From Chenopodium formosanum (lineage: Eukaryota > Streptophyta > Magnoliopsida > Caryophyllales > Amaranthaceae), in contig CM044868.1 in assembly GCA_024500155.1 (NCBI GenBank), positions 47,156,165-47,220,164 on the forward strand: a stretch of DNA of 64,000 nucleotides, read 5' to 3'. Each line of letters starts with the position of its first letter. Within the stretch, counting starts at the first letter, position 1. Shown piece after piece: positions 46,001 to 57,365 of this stretch. The notes below the pieces were generated by a model, which did not search any database, was not told where the DNA came from, and worked only from the letters and a program-made list of their open reading frames with translations. The position numbers were made by a program, and so were the translations under genes.

Positions 46001-46328
46001 ATACTAGGTAGTTTTGATAAAACTTGAAGTATTGCGTTGCAAACTCAAATTGTCAATATTGACAACCAACATATCTTTTCGCTTAATACATAGATGAGTA
46101 GGACTTTTAATGTAGTAATTCAAGCGTGAATTAAAGGAAAAGATGGAACTTTATTTTACGACGCATTAGATGCTTAATTATGCCTAACAAAGTATAAAAG
46201 TCAAAGACTCTTATAGAAATGGTTCTTAAAAGATTATGAGATAAAATATGATAAGAAATATAGGAAAAGAGGAACGAAGAAAAGGAATAAGATTCCATTT
46301 CAACCCACGAGATCATGTTATTGTAGTT
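43051..46328 (+). mobile_element. Interior of copia element C1 (leader plus unrecognised sequence)
   Basis: From 43051 to about 45790 it parallels the 2.5-kb leader of the complete element (47600-50050), including a GC-rich insert at about 44040-44290 whose sequence differs between the two. After about 45790 the sequences part: instead of gag there are about 540 bp of AT-rich DNA without an ORF. The complete element C2 is inserted at 46328/56271, and the interior resumes at 56271. No gag or pol of C1 is found in this window. Confidence 0.7.
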
Positions 46329-47599
46329 TGAAAGGAATGGTGTCCTTCGAACAAGTGTATTATTCTGATAGCGGGTTCAGAATTATTAGAAAGCTAATAT
46401 ATCCAGTAAGGTCAAGTGATCGGAATGCCTAGGTGGAGGCCGCTTCCGATTAGTAATATTAATATAATTAATATTACAGCTTAATCTTGACTGAACCCTT
46501 CGGGTCACACCCAAGCAAATATATGCGAACCAACTCGACGAATTAATTCGGAAGAAATTAATTCGTCGCCCGAGTGTTAAATATTTAGACGTCGGTATTT
46601 CGAGCTTAGAGCGTCGAAACCGATCGTCGGAAGTCGAGTCGAAAATAATAAGAAGACGAGACGTGAAAACAGTAATAAATCAACAATGACCAAAATACCC
46701 CTAGCATCGGAACATCGAGTGCTAGGGGGTATAGCCGAGTTAGCAGCCCACACCAAGTACGGGGCTTGCTAGAAAGCTGCGGCTAGCAGCCCGCACCTAG
46801 TGCGTGGCGTGCTAGCATGCTGCAGCTAGCAACCCGCACTAGGTGCGAGGCAAGCTAGCAGCAGCCCTCGGCAGCAGCAGCACGCATGCAAGTGCAGGGG
46901 CCTGCTGGCCGAAGGTGCTTGCAAGCATCCCGCATTTTGTGGTGCGTGGATAGCTAGGCCGAGGCTAGGGGCAGCAGCAAAATGAGAAGCCCACTTGGGT
47001 GCCTTGGTGCCCAAGTGGGGGTTGCCATGTGGCGCAAGGTGAGGGAGAGAGTGGGGAGCAAGTTTGGTCCCCATCTCCATGTGGTCCTCACCTACTCCCT
47101 CATGTATGCTTGACACTTGTTGATTTATTACTAGTTTGCTTAATAATTTTATTTTAGCTTTAAAATAAAATGTGAAAATCTCATTGTCCCACATTGATGG
47201 GAGAGATTTTCATACTCTCATCATTCCCTAAAAATTGCCAACTTGGGGCATTGGAAATGATGCTTGAGTGGGAGTTAAATAGAGCATTCCATAATTTTGG
47301 GAAAACTCTTAAACTCATATAACACTCGGGTTTTGGTCGGACCTTGCTAACCCCAAGGTAGGCAGACCTTAAAGTTGTGTTCGCCTTTTTGTGGTGGATA
47401 CCGTCGGAGGCACGGCAATTGACGTGCTCGTAGCTTTCAAGTAAGAGCCCCGGTTTTTGGGCGAAGCTCGCTTTGAGGGTAAGATTCGTTATCTTTTCTT
47501 TGTGTTTATTTATTTATGGTTTATGATTTTAATTATTGCGAGTGGTTCCTCGGGTCGGGGTTTGTTTCCGCGGTGAGTCGGACTCACTAAACCCCAACA
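46329..47599 (+). repeat. 5' LTR of C2, 1271 bp, TATA box lost
   Basis: It starts TGAAAGGAATGG and ends CCCCAACA. The palindrome cluster (GCTAGCAGCCCGCACCTAGT and relatives) is at about 46735-46860. Where the 3' LTR has TATAAATACCC this copy reads TAAAAATTGCC (about 47228-47239), which destroys the TATA box. Confidence 0.93.
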
Positions 47600-47600
47600 G

Positions 47601-47613
47601 CGGTATCGGAGCC
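47601..47613 (+). other. Primer binding site of C2 (modified tRNA-Met type)
   Basis: CGGTATCGGAGCC lies one base after the LTR. It differs from TGGTATCAGAGCC at two positions, and C1 (43052) shares both changes, so they are family features rather than random decay. Confidence 0.65.
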
Positions 47614-50121
47614 CCGCTCGTTTATTTTTATAATCATGTTTTTCAAGGTTTATTTTGGCTTAATTTTCTGGTTTAAGTTGCTAATTAGATTAGTAGCTCG
47701 GTTTTATTTATTTTAATCCCGTTTTTATGTCGATTTTGGCCCAGAACCCAGATTTTCGCCCAAGACTAGTGAATTTTGGGTGGAAAACGTGTTCTGGAAA
47801 GGTTTTTATCCCCAAGGGGCCTGTGATTTTAGCCAAATTCTGACCAGAAATGCCTTTTTCGAGGGGTTTTTCGTTTTAAACGAAAATTTTTAAGTCTTTT
47901 CTAACCTTGAAATTAATGGCATAAATTGTTGATTATATGGTTGATTATTTGCATTATTTTCTGCATTTTTATGTCCCCTTAAAGCACACTTACTTGGTAG
48001 TATTTGATGCTTAAAGGTTGATTTATTTTCACATAATTGCAAACTAATTGCTTTTTAGTGTGAAAGTTTTATTTTTGAGGCTTCCTAAGTGTTAAAGATT
48101 CAATCTTTATTTGTGATAAGTGATTGAAACTTTAAAAACCACTAAATTCCATGTTATTTTGTGTTAAACTTTGATGTTTTAATCATTTTGAGTTGATTGG
48201 AAACATAAAGTTTCGATTTTTGTGATAGAAATTTGGTTATCTTCATGTTGGAAGATATAATTTTCAAGGATTCACAAAATTTAGATGTTGGAATTTTCAT
48301 TTGAACATTAAAGTTCATATTTTTCAATTTCCCTTTACTTTGTCAAATTCTCAAGTTTAATTTAAATTGATTAAATTGAAAGTGAGAAATTGCCTCAATT
48401 TTATGTTGCACCAAGCTAAACCAATTTAATTAAGAATGGTTCTTGGAATTACTTTGGTTATTTGCACTTTGAAAATTTTATTAAGTTAGACTTGTTTAAA
48501 ATTTTATTTTGCTCTCTAAATTAGTTCTAAAATTAATTTAGAATTAATTATTGTTGTCTCGCGAAAAGGGATCAAATCTTGTGGCCGTGGCACGCAAAAC
48601 GAGGCAATGCATCATCTTGGCGAGCCGGGCTGCATAGCAGCCCATATGTGGCTGCCAAGGTGGCAGCGCCGCCTTGCTTGCGGCCACACGCGCGGCAGCA
48701 GCATACGCGCGACAGCAGCACGCGGGCTGCAGCAGCCACGCGCGGCTGTGCCGTGGCAGCAGCTCGCGGGCGTGTGCCGTGGGTCTTGTGCTCGTATTTT
48801 TTTTTTTTGGCATGTGCGTATGCTTGGTGCGGTTAGGTGACTAGCCGTAATATTGCTTATTTTGCCGTTTTATTTATTTTAATTAATTTTGTTTATTTTA
48901 ATTAAAATTTTGGGAGGCTAGGCTTCAGTTTTGAGCGGCATTGGCAAAATTTCATTTTGACAAGTTTGGGTGCTACCGACTTAATTAATTAGATTAATTA
49001 AGGAAATGCGGAATTTTGTGGGAGCTTCAATTATTAATGACGTAAATTATATAATCGGTTAAACAACTTTGACTAGTTTTAATTAGGCGTGTTAATTGGA
49101 TTAACCACCTAGATTAGTTACTAGTGCGCGCGTTGTTTAAATGTTTTTTACTTTGTTTTAAACTTGTAAATTGCATGGTCTATTCACAAATAGTGAATGG
49201 ATGAATGGAATATATATATTCTCTCTCACAGGTTTTATGAAATGGCAACTAGTGGGACCCGACTAGGATAGAAAATACAGACTACGTGCCGTTATGTATT
49301 TTTGTAAATCTAAATACAGTCTACGCACCGTTAAGTATTGTTGTACTTTAATATTTGGATCATTCCTAGTTGTAGACACTAGTTTTTGCATAATTTGGTT
49401 AAGTCTTGAAGACGGCGTATCTTGGAAGACAAAGCCTTGAATTGCAAATGAAGACCTTTTGAAGATATGAAGATCTCAAGGGGTCATGCTAGTTTCCAAT
49501 ATGCATCTATAATTTCGCTTTATATTTTATGCCTATATATATATGTGTGAATTATTCGTTAGATGCATGTTTAGGTTTTCTTGATGTTGCGTTGATTAGT
49601 TAAGTTCACTTAAATCAACCAACATAGAAATCCTAGGTCCCTAATAATATTGAGTCAAACTTGCCTTTCCAAAACAACACTTACTAACCGAACGATGGTG
49701 ATGGTAGGCTACGCCAAAGCAAGGTGCCATCACTCCTCCAAGGGGCATAAGGCACACCGGGTGTGCACGTTGGTTTTGGTTTAACTCATCGGTATGAGTG
49801 AGGAGTCCTCACATACCGTGGCAAAAGAGATACATCGTCAAAGATGCATTAGATGCGACGATTGTCTAACCAAGAGTGGCTTAGAGCCATTAGCAAGGCA
49901 ATGCTTACCCTAGAAGATTGAGTGTTTAAGACAAGCCAAAGCATGCTTAACCACTCTTTGTTTCTTCGGATCTTGGAATCGCCTTATTTTCACAAAATAG
50001 GAACAAATTTTACGTGTGAATAAGACGTTAAATAAGTATTGAAAATTTGCATGAATAAAATTCAATCTTATTTAAGTATTTTTGAATGGTTTTTCATTAA
50101 AATTCTTTCAATTGTAGAATC
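47614..50121 (+). other. Untranslated leader of C2 (about 2.5 kb) with a GC-rich cassette
   Basis: It is AT-rich and non-coding except for 48590-48800, where GC-rich words (GCACGCGCGGC, GGCTGCAGCAGCC, CGCGCGACAGCAGCACG) cluster. Frames at 48544-48836 on both strands reflect this composition and are not genes. A long leader is unusual for copia elements. Confidence 0.7.
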
Positions 50122-51026
50122 ATGTCTTCAACCCCAAACAATCAGTTTTCATTACGCTCAATTCTCGACAAGGAGAAGTTGAGTGGTACCAATTTCCTTG
50201 ATTGTCAAAGGAATTTGCGCATCGTTCTTATGCAAGAATAGAAAGAGTATGTCCTTGATGAGGAAATGCCCGACGCTCCCAATGAGGATGTAACTCAAGC
50301 GGCCCTTAAACGATGGCAAGTACCCGATCGGGATGTCAAGTGCGTAATGCTAGCCACTATGTCTTCTGAACTTCAGAAAACCTTCTTCGAGAAGGAATCG
50401 GCCTATGAGATCATTTCTGAGTTACAGAATATGTTTCAAGAGCAGGCTCGAACTGAAAGTTTTGAAACCCACAGGCAGATCCTTGAGACTAAGCTCAAGA
50501 AAGGAGAGCCAGTCAGCCCACATGTGCTCAAAATGATCGGATTATTTGAGAACATGGGAAGGCTTGATGCGGGGTATTCAACTGAAATGGCTATTGACAT
50601 CATTCTCCATTCCCTTCACAAAGGCTATGACCAGTTCAAGATGAACTACAACATGCATAGTATGGAGAAAACCCTCACCGAGCTTCATGGGATGTTGAAG
50701 CAAGCTGAGTAGACGCTCAAGGATGAGGGAAAGCATGATATGCTCATGGTTAAGAAGGGTAAGCCGTTCAAAAGGGCAGGCAAAAGGAAGAAAGGCTTTA
50801 AGGGGAAAGGGAAGAAGAACTTTCCGCCTAAGCCAAAAGCTACCAATGACAACAAGGAGAAAAAGGTAGCATCTTCTAAGTCTGATTCCGAATGCTTCTA
50901 TTGCAAGAAGAAGGGACATTGGAAGATAGACTGCCTCAAATTCAAGGAAGATAAGAAGAACGGAACCGTTGCTTCTACATCAGGTATTTACGTTATAGAC
51001 TTTCACTTCACTAGCTCGGCTTCATG
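50122..51026 (+). pseudogene. Copia Gag with CCHC zinc knuckle, two stops
   Basis: It begins MSSTPNNQFSLRSILDKEK at the ATG 50122. The Gag core follows (about residues 49-197: DVTQAALKRWQVPD, CVMLATMSSELQKTF, GLFENMGRLDAGYS), then a lysine-rich segment and a zinc knuckle CFYCKKKGHWKIDC at about residue 258. TAG stops at 50239-50241 and 50710-50712 interrupt it in the same frame. Gag would form the particle and the knuckle bind RNA. Confidence 0.93.
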
Positions 51027-51444
51027 GGTATTAGATACCGGATGTGGCTCACACCTTTGTTCCAATTCACAGGCACTAAGGAACACTAGGAAGCTAGCGA
51101 AGGGAGAGATCGAGCTCCGGGTAGGAAATGGAGCAAGGATTGGTGCTATTTCCATAGGATCTCTTAGTTTGTCTTTGCCCACGGGGCTAGTTTTTGAACT
51201 TGACAATGTTTATTGTGTTCCCAAAATTACCAAAAACATCATTTCAATTTCGGCGTTGGACGCCAAAGGTTTTGAATTTCGAGTTAAAGACCAATCATGT
51301 TCATTTTATCTCGATAATGTTTTATATGGTAAGACACATTCAAAAAATGGTCTTTATGTGTTATCACTAGACAAGGAAATTTATAACGTTAATAATCCTT
51401 CAAAGAAAGCTAAGACTACACAGTCTAGTCAAACTTACTTGTGA
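51027..51444 (+). pseudogene. Copia aspartic protease domain
   Basis: WVLDTGCGSHLCSN carries the catalytic DTG (D at about residue 305). ELRVGNGARIGAISIGS and NVYCVPKITKNIISIS follow as in copia proteases. A TGA at 51442-51444 ends the open stretch, where the family has the W of an LWHxRLGH integrase motif. Confidence 0.93.
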
Positions 51445-52120
51445 CATTGTCGCCTTTGCCACATTAACATCAAACGCATCAAGAAACTTCTACAAGAAGG
51501 TATTCTTGACTCATTTGATTTAGAATCCTTTGAGAATTGCGAAGGATGTTTATTAGGCAAGATGATAAAGCAACCATTCTCCAAGTTAGAAGAAAGGGCC
51601 GGTGACTTGTTGGGACTAATACACACCGATGTATGTGGACCAATGAGTACACCCGCAAGGAGTGGTTATCGGTATTTCATAACCTTCACGGACGACTTTA
51701 GTAGATATGGTTATCTCTATCTAATGTCGCACAAATCTGAATCGTTTGATAAATTCAAAGAATTTCAGAAAGAAGTTGAAAACCAACTCGGCAAGAAAAT
51801 CAAAGCGCTTTGATCGGATCGAGGTGGCGAATATCTGAGCCAAGAGTTCGATGACCATCTGAAAGAACATGGAATACTTTCGAAGTTGACACCTCCGGGA
51901 ACTCCTCAATGGAATGGAGTATCTGAAAGGAGGAATCGAACCCTGTTAGACATGGTCCGATCTACTATGGGTCTTAGTGAACTTCCAATCTCTTTCTGGG
52001 GACATGCACTTTTAACTGCGGCACTCACTCTAAATCGTGCTCCGTCAAAAGCAGTGGAAAAGACTCCATATGAATTATGGACAAGCAAACCGCCAAGGTT
52101 GTCTTTTCTCAAGATTTGGG
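51445..52120 (+). pseudogene. Copia integrase (zinc finger and DDE core)
   Basis: HCRLCHINIKRIKKL then CEGCLLGK give the HHCC finger, with the usual G of RLGH changed to C. The core has TDVCGPM, FTDDFSRYGYLYL, SDRGGEYLSQEF and TPQWNGVSERRNRTL, so D, D and E are present. A TGA at 51811-51813 precedes SDRGGEY, and a 1-nt loss near 52118 (FLKIW to GCKAYVK) shifts the frame. This enzyme would insert the cDNA. Confidence 0.93.
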
Positions 52121-53520
52121 ATGCAAAGCATATGTCAAGAAACTCATCTCTGACAAACTTCATCCAAAATCTGACAAGGTTTACTTTGTGGGTTATCCAA
52201 AAGAAACCAAAGGGTATTACTTCTACAACAAATCCGAGAACAAAGTATTTGTTGCTCGTGATGATGTCTTCTTGGAGAAGGAGCATCTCTCCAAAATGAC
52301 AAGTGGGAGGAAAATCGAACTCGACAAAGTTCGAGAGGACGAGCAACAAGGACAAGTTGACAATCAAAGTGCTTACCAAGCAGCTGTTGACATTGGTCAA
52401 AATCAAAATATGCAAAGTCAACCCGACAATGCAAATGCTCAGTCCATTACCCTACGTAGGTCGACTCGGCCAAGATCTCAACCTGACAGATATCTCGGTG
52501 TTGTATTAACCGAAGATCAGGACATCTTAGTAGTGGATGGAGATGAGCCGGCAACCTACAAGCAAGCTATGACGAGCCCCGACTCTGCAAAATGGCAAGA
52601 GGCCATGAAATACGAAATGAACTCCATGTTTGAAAATCAAGTATGGGACTTGGTTGATTTACCCGCAGGTTACACACCTATCGGATGTAAGTGGATTTTT
52701 AAGATGAAAACCGACAAAGATGGAAATGTATTTATTTACAAAGCAAGGCTGGTAGCAAAAGGTTACAGGCAAATTCACGGCGTTGATTATGATGAAACCT
52801 TTTCTCCAGTTGCTATGCTTAAGTCCGTTTGAATTCTTCTAGCGATTGCTGCATATTACAATTATGAAATATGGCAGATGGACGTCAAAACCGCCTTCCT
52901 CAATGGGATTTTGGAAGAAACTGTGTATATGAAACAACCTGAAGGTTTTGTCGACCAGAATAATCCTAAGAAGGTATGCAAGCTTAAGAAGTCCATTTAT
53001 GGATTAAAGTAAGCAAGCAGGAGTTGGAATCTGCGATTTGATGAAGCCATCAGTGAGTTTGGTTTTATCAAGAATCCAGATGAGTCTTGTGTTTACAAGA
53101 AGGTCAGTGGGAGTGACATCGCCTTCCTAGTCTTATATGTCGATGACATTTTGCTCATTGGAAATAGCATTCCATTGCTAGAGTCTGTAAAGACTTGGCT
53201 TGGGAAATGTTTTTCAATGAAAGACTTGGGAGAGGCTCAGTACATATTAGGCATCAAGATCTATAGGGATAGATCAAAAAGGATGATTGGAATGAGTCAG
53301 AGTACTTACATCGATAAGGTACTGGCTCAATTCCAAATGGAAGGAGCCAAGAGAGGGCACCTACCCATGTCACATGGCATAAGCTTAAGCAAGAAGCAGT
53401 GTCCAAAGATACTTGATCAGCGAGAAAGGATGAGTCGAATTCCATATGCTTCGCTTATTGGATCGATCATGTATGCTATGATATGTACTAGGCCAGATGT
53501 ATCGTATGCCTTAAGTGCTA
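52121..53520 (+). pseudogene. Copia reverse transcriptase
   Basis: Motifs in order: PIGCKWIFKMKTDKDG, KARLVAKGYRQIHGVDYDET, FSPVAMLKSV, QMDVKTAFLNG, EETVYMKQPEGF, KKSIYGLK, and the catalytic YVDD at 53136-53147 in LVLYVDDILLIGN. The stops TGA 52830-52832 (within SVxILLA) and TAA 53010-53012 (within GLKxASRSW) break it. The catalytic aspartates are intact. Confidence 0.94.
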
Positions 53521-54125
53521 CGAGCCGATACCAATCAGACCCAGGAGAGGCGCATTGGACTGCGGCCAAGAATATTCTAAAGTACCTGAAAAGGAATAAG
53601 GATAAATTCCTGGTTTATGGTGGTAAAGATGAATTGGTTGTTGAGGGATATACTGACGCAAGCTTCCAGACAGACAGAGACGACTTCAAGTCACAATCAG
53701 GATTCATATTCTGTCTCAATGGAGGAGCGTTTAGTTGGAAGAGTGCAAAGCAAAGCACAACCGCTGATTCTTCAACTGAAGTCGAGTACTTGGCAGCATC
53801 TGAGGCAGCCAAGGAGGCAGTTTGGATTCGCAAGTTCATTGATGAACTTGGTGTTGTACCCTCCATCAAGGGTCCAATAGACCTCTATTGTGAGAACAAT
53901 GGAGCTATTGCTCAGGCTAGAGAGCCACGAGAACATCAGAAGGTCAAACATGTCCAGAGGCGATTTCACATGATTCAAGAATGGAAGTCAGAAGGTGAAA
54001 TCAGAATTTGCAAAGTTGGAACGGATGACAATGTAGCCGATCCACTTACTAAACCTTTGTCTCAAGTGAAGCACAACAAACACATTGAGGCAATGGGAAT
54101 CAAGCATGTCATGAACTGGCTTTGA
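53521..54125 (+). pseudogene. Copia RNase H domain and end of pol
   Basis: GYTDASFQTDRDDFKSQSG, SAKQSTTADSSTEVEYLAA, LYCENNGAIAQA, KHVQRRFHMIQEW and DDNVADPLTKPL are copia RNase H motifs in order, ending at TGA 54123-54125. The stretch from 53151 to here is open. Confidence 0.94.
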
Positions 54126-55000
54126 ATTCCATTTTATAGTGTTTTAATCAAATTTTAAACAATGTTGATGTAAAGCACCATGATGAACCATTCAGTTTTG
54201 GAGTAATTAAAATTTTCATGCAATTTAAATCACTCTGTCTCTATTTAATTGTGGTTTAGAATTAAATAATGAGTCCATTCGATTTTAATAAATATTCAAA
54301 ATAGGGTATCAAGTCAATGGCTTGGATAAAGAAACACCTATTAAGTGAACATTGAATATTTTAATCGAAAAATTATCCCTAATCAAGGTCATATTTTGTG
54401 GACGATTGATGACCATCAGAGATTAGTGTGTAGTATGATTTGTAGCACCGTTTCTTGTGCTATGAGGATATAAATCATTTGCACATGTATTGGTTTAGAA
54501 CCATACTGAATCGACCTATGAGGATACTTTAAGAGATTTAAAAATCGTCATAAGTATTTTCTCATTATTACTATCGGAACTCTTTTCCTTTGACCATGAG
54601 TAGTGGGAGATCTCTTGTTTGAGTACTGGTCCGCTTTGGTATCCGCCAAACGTCTGCCGTAACTGGGGATTATAAAGACAGATATCGGGCGGGTGAGTCC
54701 TCTTAGTAAGAGAAGCTACATTACAAGACTGGAAATGTCCCCCTACTAACAATAGGGAACATGTCTTGTTGTTTACAAGGCCTCTCGAAGAGCGAGACTG
54801 TGAAAAATGCATGGCCGTGCTCAGATGGATTTTAGAAATCATCTGCTTATTAACAGTCAAACTCGGATTTCGAGAAACACTTCTGGACGTAACAAAGATG
54901 ACTTGTAATCTTACTCTATAGTTCATGAAGAGACATGAAGAGACATTGGATAAGGGCTATACACTAAATGCACACTTGTCCGGAAGAACAAGTGGGAGAT
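54126..55000 (+). other. 3' untranslated interior of C2 and polypurine tract
   Basis: About 870 bp without an ORF of note. AGTGGGAGA occurs twice: near 54601 and, as the working tract, at 54990-55000 before LTR C3. The first copy may be a relic or an internal priming site. Confidence 0.65.
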
Positions 55001-56270
55001 TGAAAGGAATGGTGTCCTTCGAACAAGTGTATTATTCAGATAGCGGGTTCAGAATTATTAGAAAGCTAATATATTCAGTAAGGTCAAGTGATCGGAATGC
55101 CTGGGTGGAGGCCGCTTATGATCAGTAATATGAATATAACTAATATTACAACTTAATCTTGACTGAACCCTTTGGGTCACACCCAAGCAAATATATGCGA
55201 ACCAACTCGACGAATTAATTCGGAAGAAATTAATTCGTCGCCCGAGTGTTAAATATTTAGACGTCGGTAATTCGAGCTTAGAGCGTCGAAACCGATCGTC
55301 GGAAGTCGAGTCGAAAATAATAAGAAGACGAGATGAGAAAACAGTAATAAATCAAAAATGACCAAAATACCCCTAGCATCGGAACATCGAGTGCTAGGGG
55401 GTATAGCCGAGCTAGCAGCCCGCACCAAGTACGGGCCTTGCAAGCAAGCTGCGGCTAGCAGCCCGCACCTAGTGCGTGGCGTGCTAGCATGCTGCAGCTA
55501 GCAACCCGCACTAGGTGCGAGGCAAGCTAGCAGCAGCCCTCGGCAGCAGCAGCACACACGCAAGTGCAAGGGCCTGCTGGCCGAAGGTGCTAGCAAGCAG
55601 CCTGCATTTTGTGGTGCGTGGATAGCTAGGCCGAGGCTAGGGGCAGCAGCAAAATGAGAAGCCCACTTGGGTGCCATGGTGCCCAAGTGGGGGTTGCCAT
55701 GTGGCGCAAGGTGAGGGAGAGAGTGGGGAGCAAGTTTGGTCCCCATCTCCAAGTGGTCCTCACCTACTCCCTCGTGTATGCTTGACACTTGTTGATTTAT
55801 TACTAGTTTGCTTAATAATTTTATTTTAGCTTTAAAATAAAATGTTAAAATCTCATTGTCCCACATTGATGGGAGAGATTTTCATACTCTCATCATTCTC
55901 TATAAATACCCAACTTGGGGCATTGGAAATGATGCTTGAGTGGGAGTTAAATAGAGCATTCCATAATTTTGGGAAAACTCTTAAACTCATATAACACTCG
56001 GGTTTTGGTCGGACCTTGCTAACCCCAAGGTAGTGGACCTTATAGTTGTGTTCGCTTTTTGTGGGTGGATACCGTTGGAGGCACGGCGCTTGATGTGCTC
56101 GTAGCTTTCAAGTAAGAGCCCCGGTTTTTGGGCGAAGCTCGCTTCGAGGGTAAGATTCGTTATCTTTTCTTTGTGTTTATTTATTTATGGTTTATGATTT
56201 TAATTATTGCGAGTGGTTCCTCGGGTCGGGGTTAGTTTTCGCGGTGAGTCGGACTCACTAAACCCTAACA
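55001..56270 (+). repeat. 3' LTR of C2 (C3), 1270 bp
   Basis: It is very similar to 46329-47599, with the palindrome cluster at 55405-55540 and an intact TATA box. It ends CCCTAACA, one base different from the 5' copy, followed by TAGTT. Confidence 0.94.
55901..55908 (+). promoter_or_regulatory. TATA box of LTR C3
   Basis: CTATAAATACCCAAC; intact here but mutated in the 5' LTR of the same element. Confidence 0.6.
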
Positions 56271-56518
56271 TAGTTAACTTAACAATTCATTATCTTCACA
56301 AGTATCGGATACCGCTTGAGTTTTCCACGTTGAAAGTGACCTCAAACTATTGAAGATAAGCTAAGTTATCGACTTACAAGCTAAGAATGAAGCAAGTGGT
56401 GCTACATCTGTTGTAAGGTCGAATGCTTTGTTTAAAGACCTTTAAGCTAAGGATGGAACAATTAAATGGTTATTGTGTTCCATAATCAGCAATTGATCCG
56501 TTTACACACGGAAAGTCT
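56271..56518 (+). mobile_element. Interior of C1 resumed after the C2 insertion
   Basis: This begins with the second copy of the TAGTT duplication and runs to LTR C4. It contains a repeated word AAGCTAAG(G/A)ATG (about 56381 and 56446). No coding potential is seen. Confidence 0.6.
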
Positions 56519-56929
56519 TGAAAGGAATGGTGTCCTTCGAACAAGTATACTATTCCGTTAGTGAGTTCAGAATTATTAGAAAGCTAATATATTCAGTAAG
56601 GTCAAGTGATCGAAATGCCTAGGTGGAGGCCGCTTCCGATCAGTAATATTAATGCATAATTAATATTACAGCTTAATCTTGACTGAACCCTTTGGGTCAC
56701 ACCCTTAGCAGTAAACAAACCGACTCGACGAATTAATTCGGAAGAAATTAATTCGTCGTCCGAGTATTAAATATTTAGACGTCGGTAATTCGAGCTTGGA
56801 GCGACGAAACCAAGCGTCGGAGAATCTCAAATATCGAGCCTAAATTTAGGATTTGGCAAGACAGGAAAATGCTTCAAGTAACAAGTAAAATCCTAGCCAC
56901 TCGAAAGGCTAGGAAAGCGCGCCTAATAG

Positions 56930-57075
56930 GAGCATGCCACGTGGTAGCACACATGGCAAAGAACAATGTGGAAGCACACGTGGCACCGCCAAGTGGCAGC
57001 CGCCACGTTGGCAGCCACCTAGTGGCAGCGTGCCACGTGACAGCGCGCCACCATGGCGACACATGTGGCAAGGGC
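56930..57075. promoter_or_regulatory. G-box (CACGTG) cluster in LTR C4
   Basis: CACGTG occurs at 56938-56943, 56977-56982 and 57034-57039, with CACGTT near 57004 and several GTGGCA half-sites. CCACGTGG is the plant G-box bound by bZIP and bHLH factors. The TATA box is about 290 bp downstream of the cluster. Function is inferred from the motif only. Confidence 0.55.
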
Positions 57076-57357
57076 CGTGGACCCGGGGTGATGGGTCATG
57101 GACACGGGCCTAAATAAAATGGCCCAACCGAACCCATCTTGGGGCTCAAGGTTGGGTGACACATGGTTAGTTCACATTGCATGTGAAATGCCTTGGGGAT
57201 CAAGTGGGAAAGTGGTCCTCACCTAACCATGTGACACTTGTTATTTGTTCCTTGGTTTATTTAACTAAGGATTGAATTCATCAATCTTTCCATGTGGGAT
57301 CTTTTTGTCAAAAGTCCCACATTGAAAGATGAGTGGAATTCACAAGCTGTCCTTCCT

Positions 57358-57365
57358 TATAAATA
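57358..57365 (+). promoter_or_regulatory. TATA box of LTR C4
   Basis: TTATAAATAGCC, in the position matching the boxes of LTRs C1 and C3. Confidence 0.6.

Larger units (their letters stand above)
46329..56270 (+). mobile_element. Complete Ty1/copia retrotransposon C2, 9942 bp
   Basis: LTRs 46329-47599 and 55001-56270 flank leader, gag, protease, integrase, reverse transcriptase and RNase H in copia order. A perfect duplication TAGTT flanks it (46324-46328 and 56271-56275). The polypurine tract AAGTGGGAGAT precedes the 3' LTR. The gag-pol frame has six stops and one frameshift, so it is not autonomous now. Its LTRs are very similar to each other, so it is the youngest copia insertion here, nested in C1. 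Confidence 0.96.

Noticed and set aside
48544..48840. Alanine/histidine-rich frames on both strands
   Set aside because: They reflect the GC-rich leader cassette. The corresponding block in C1 has a different sequence.
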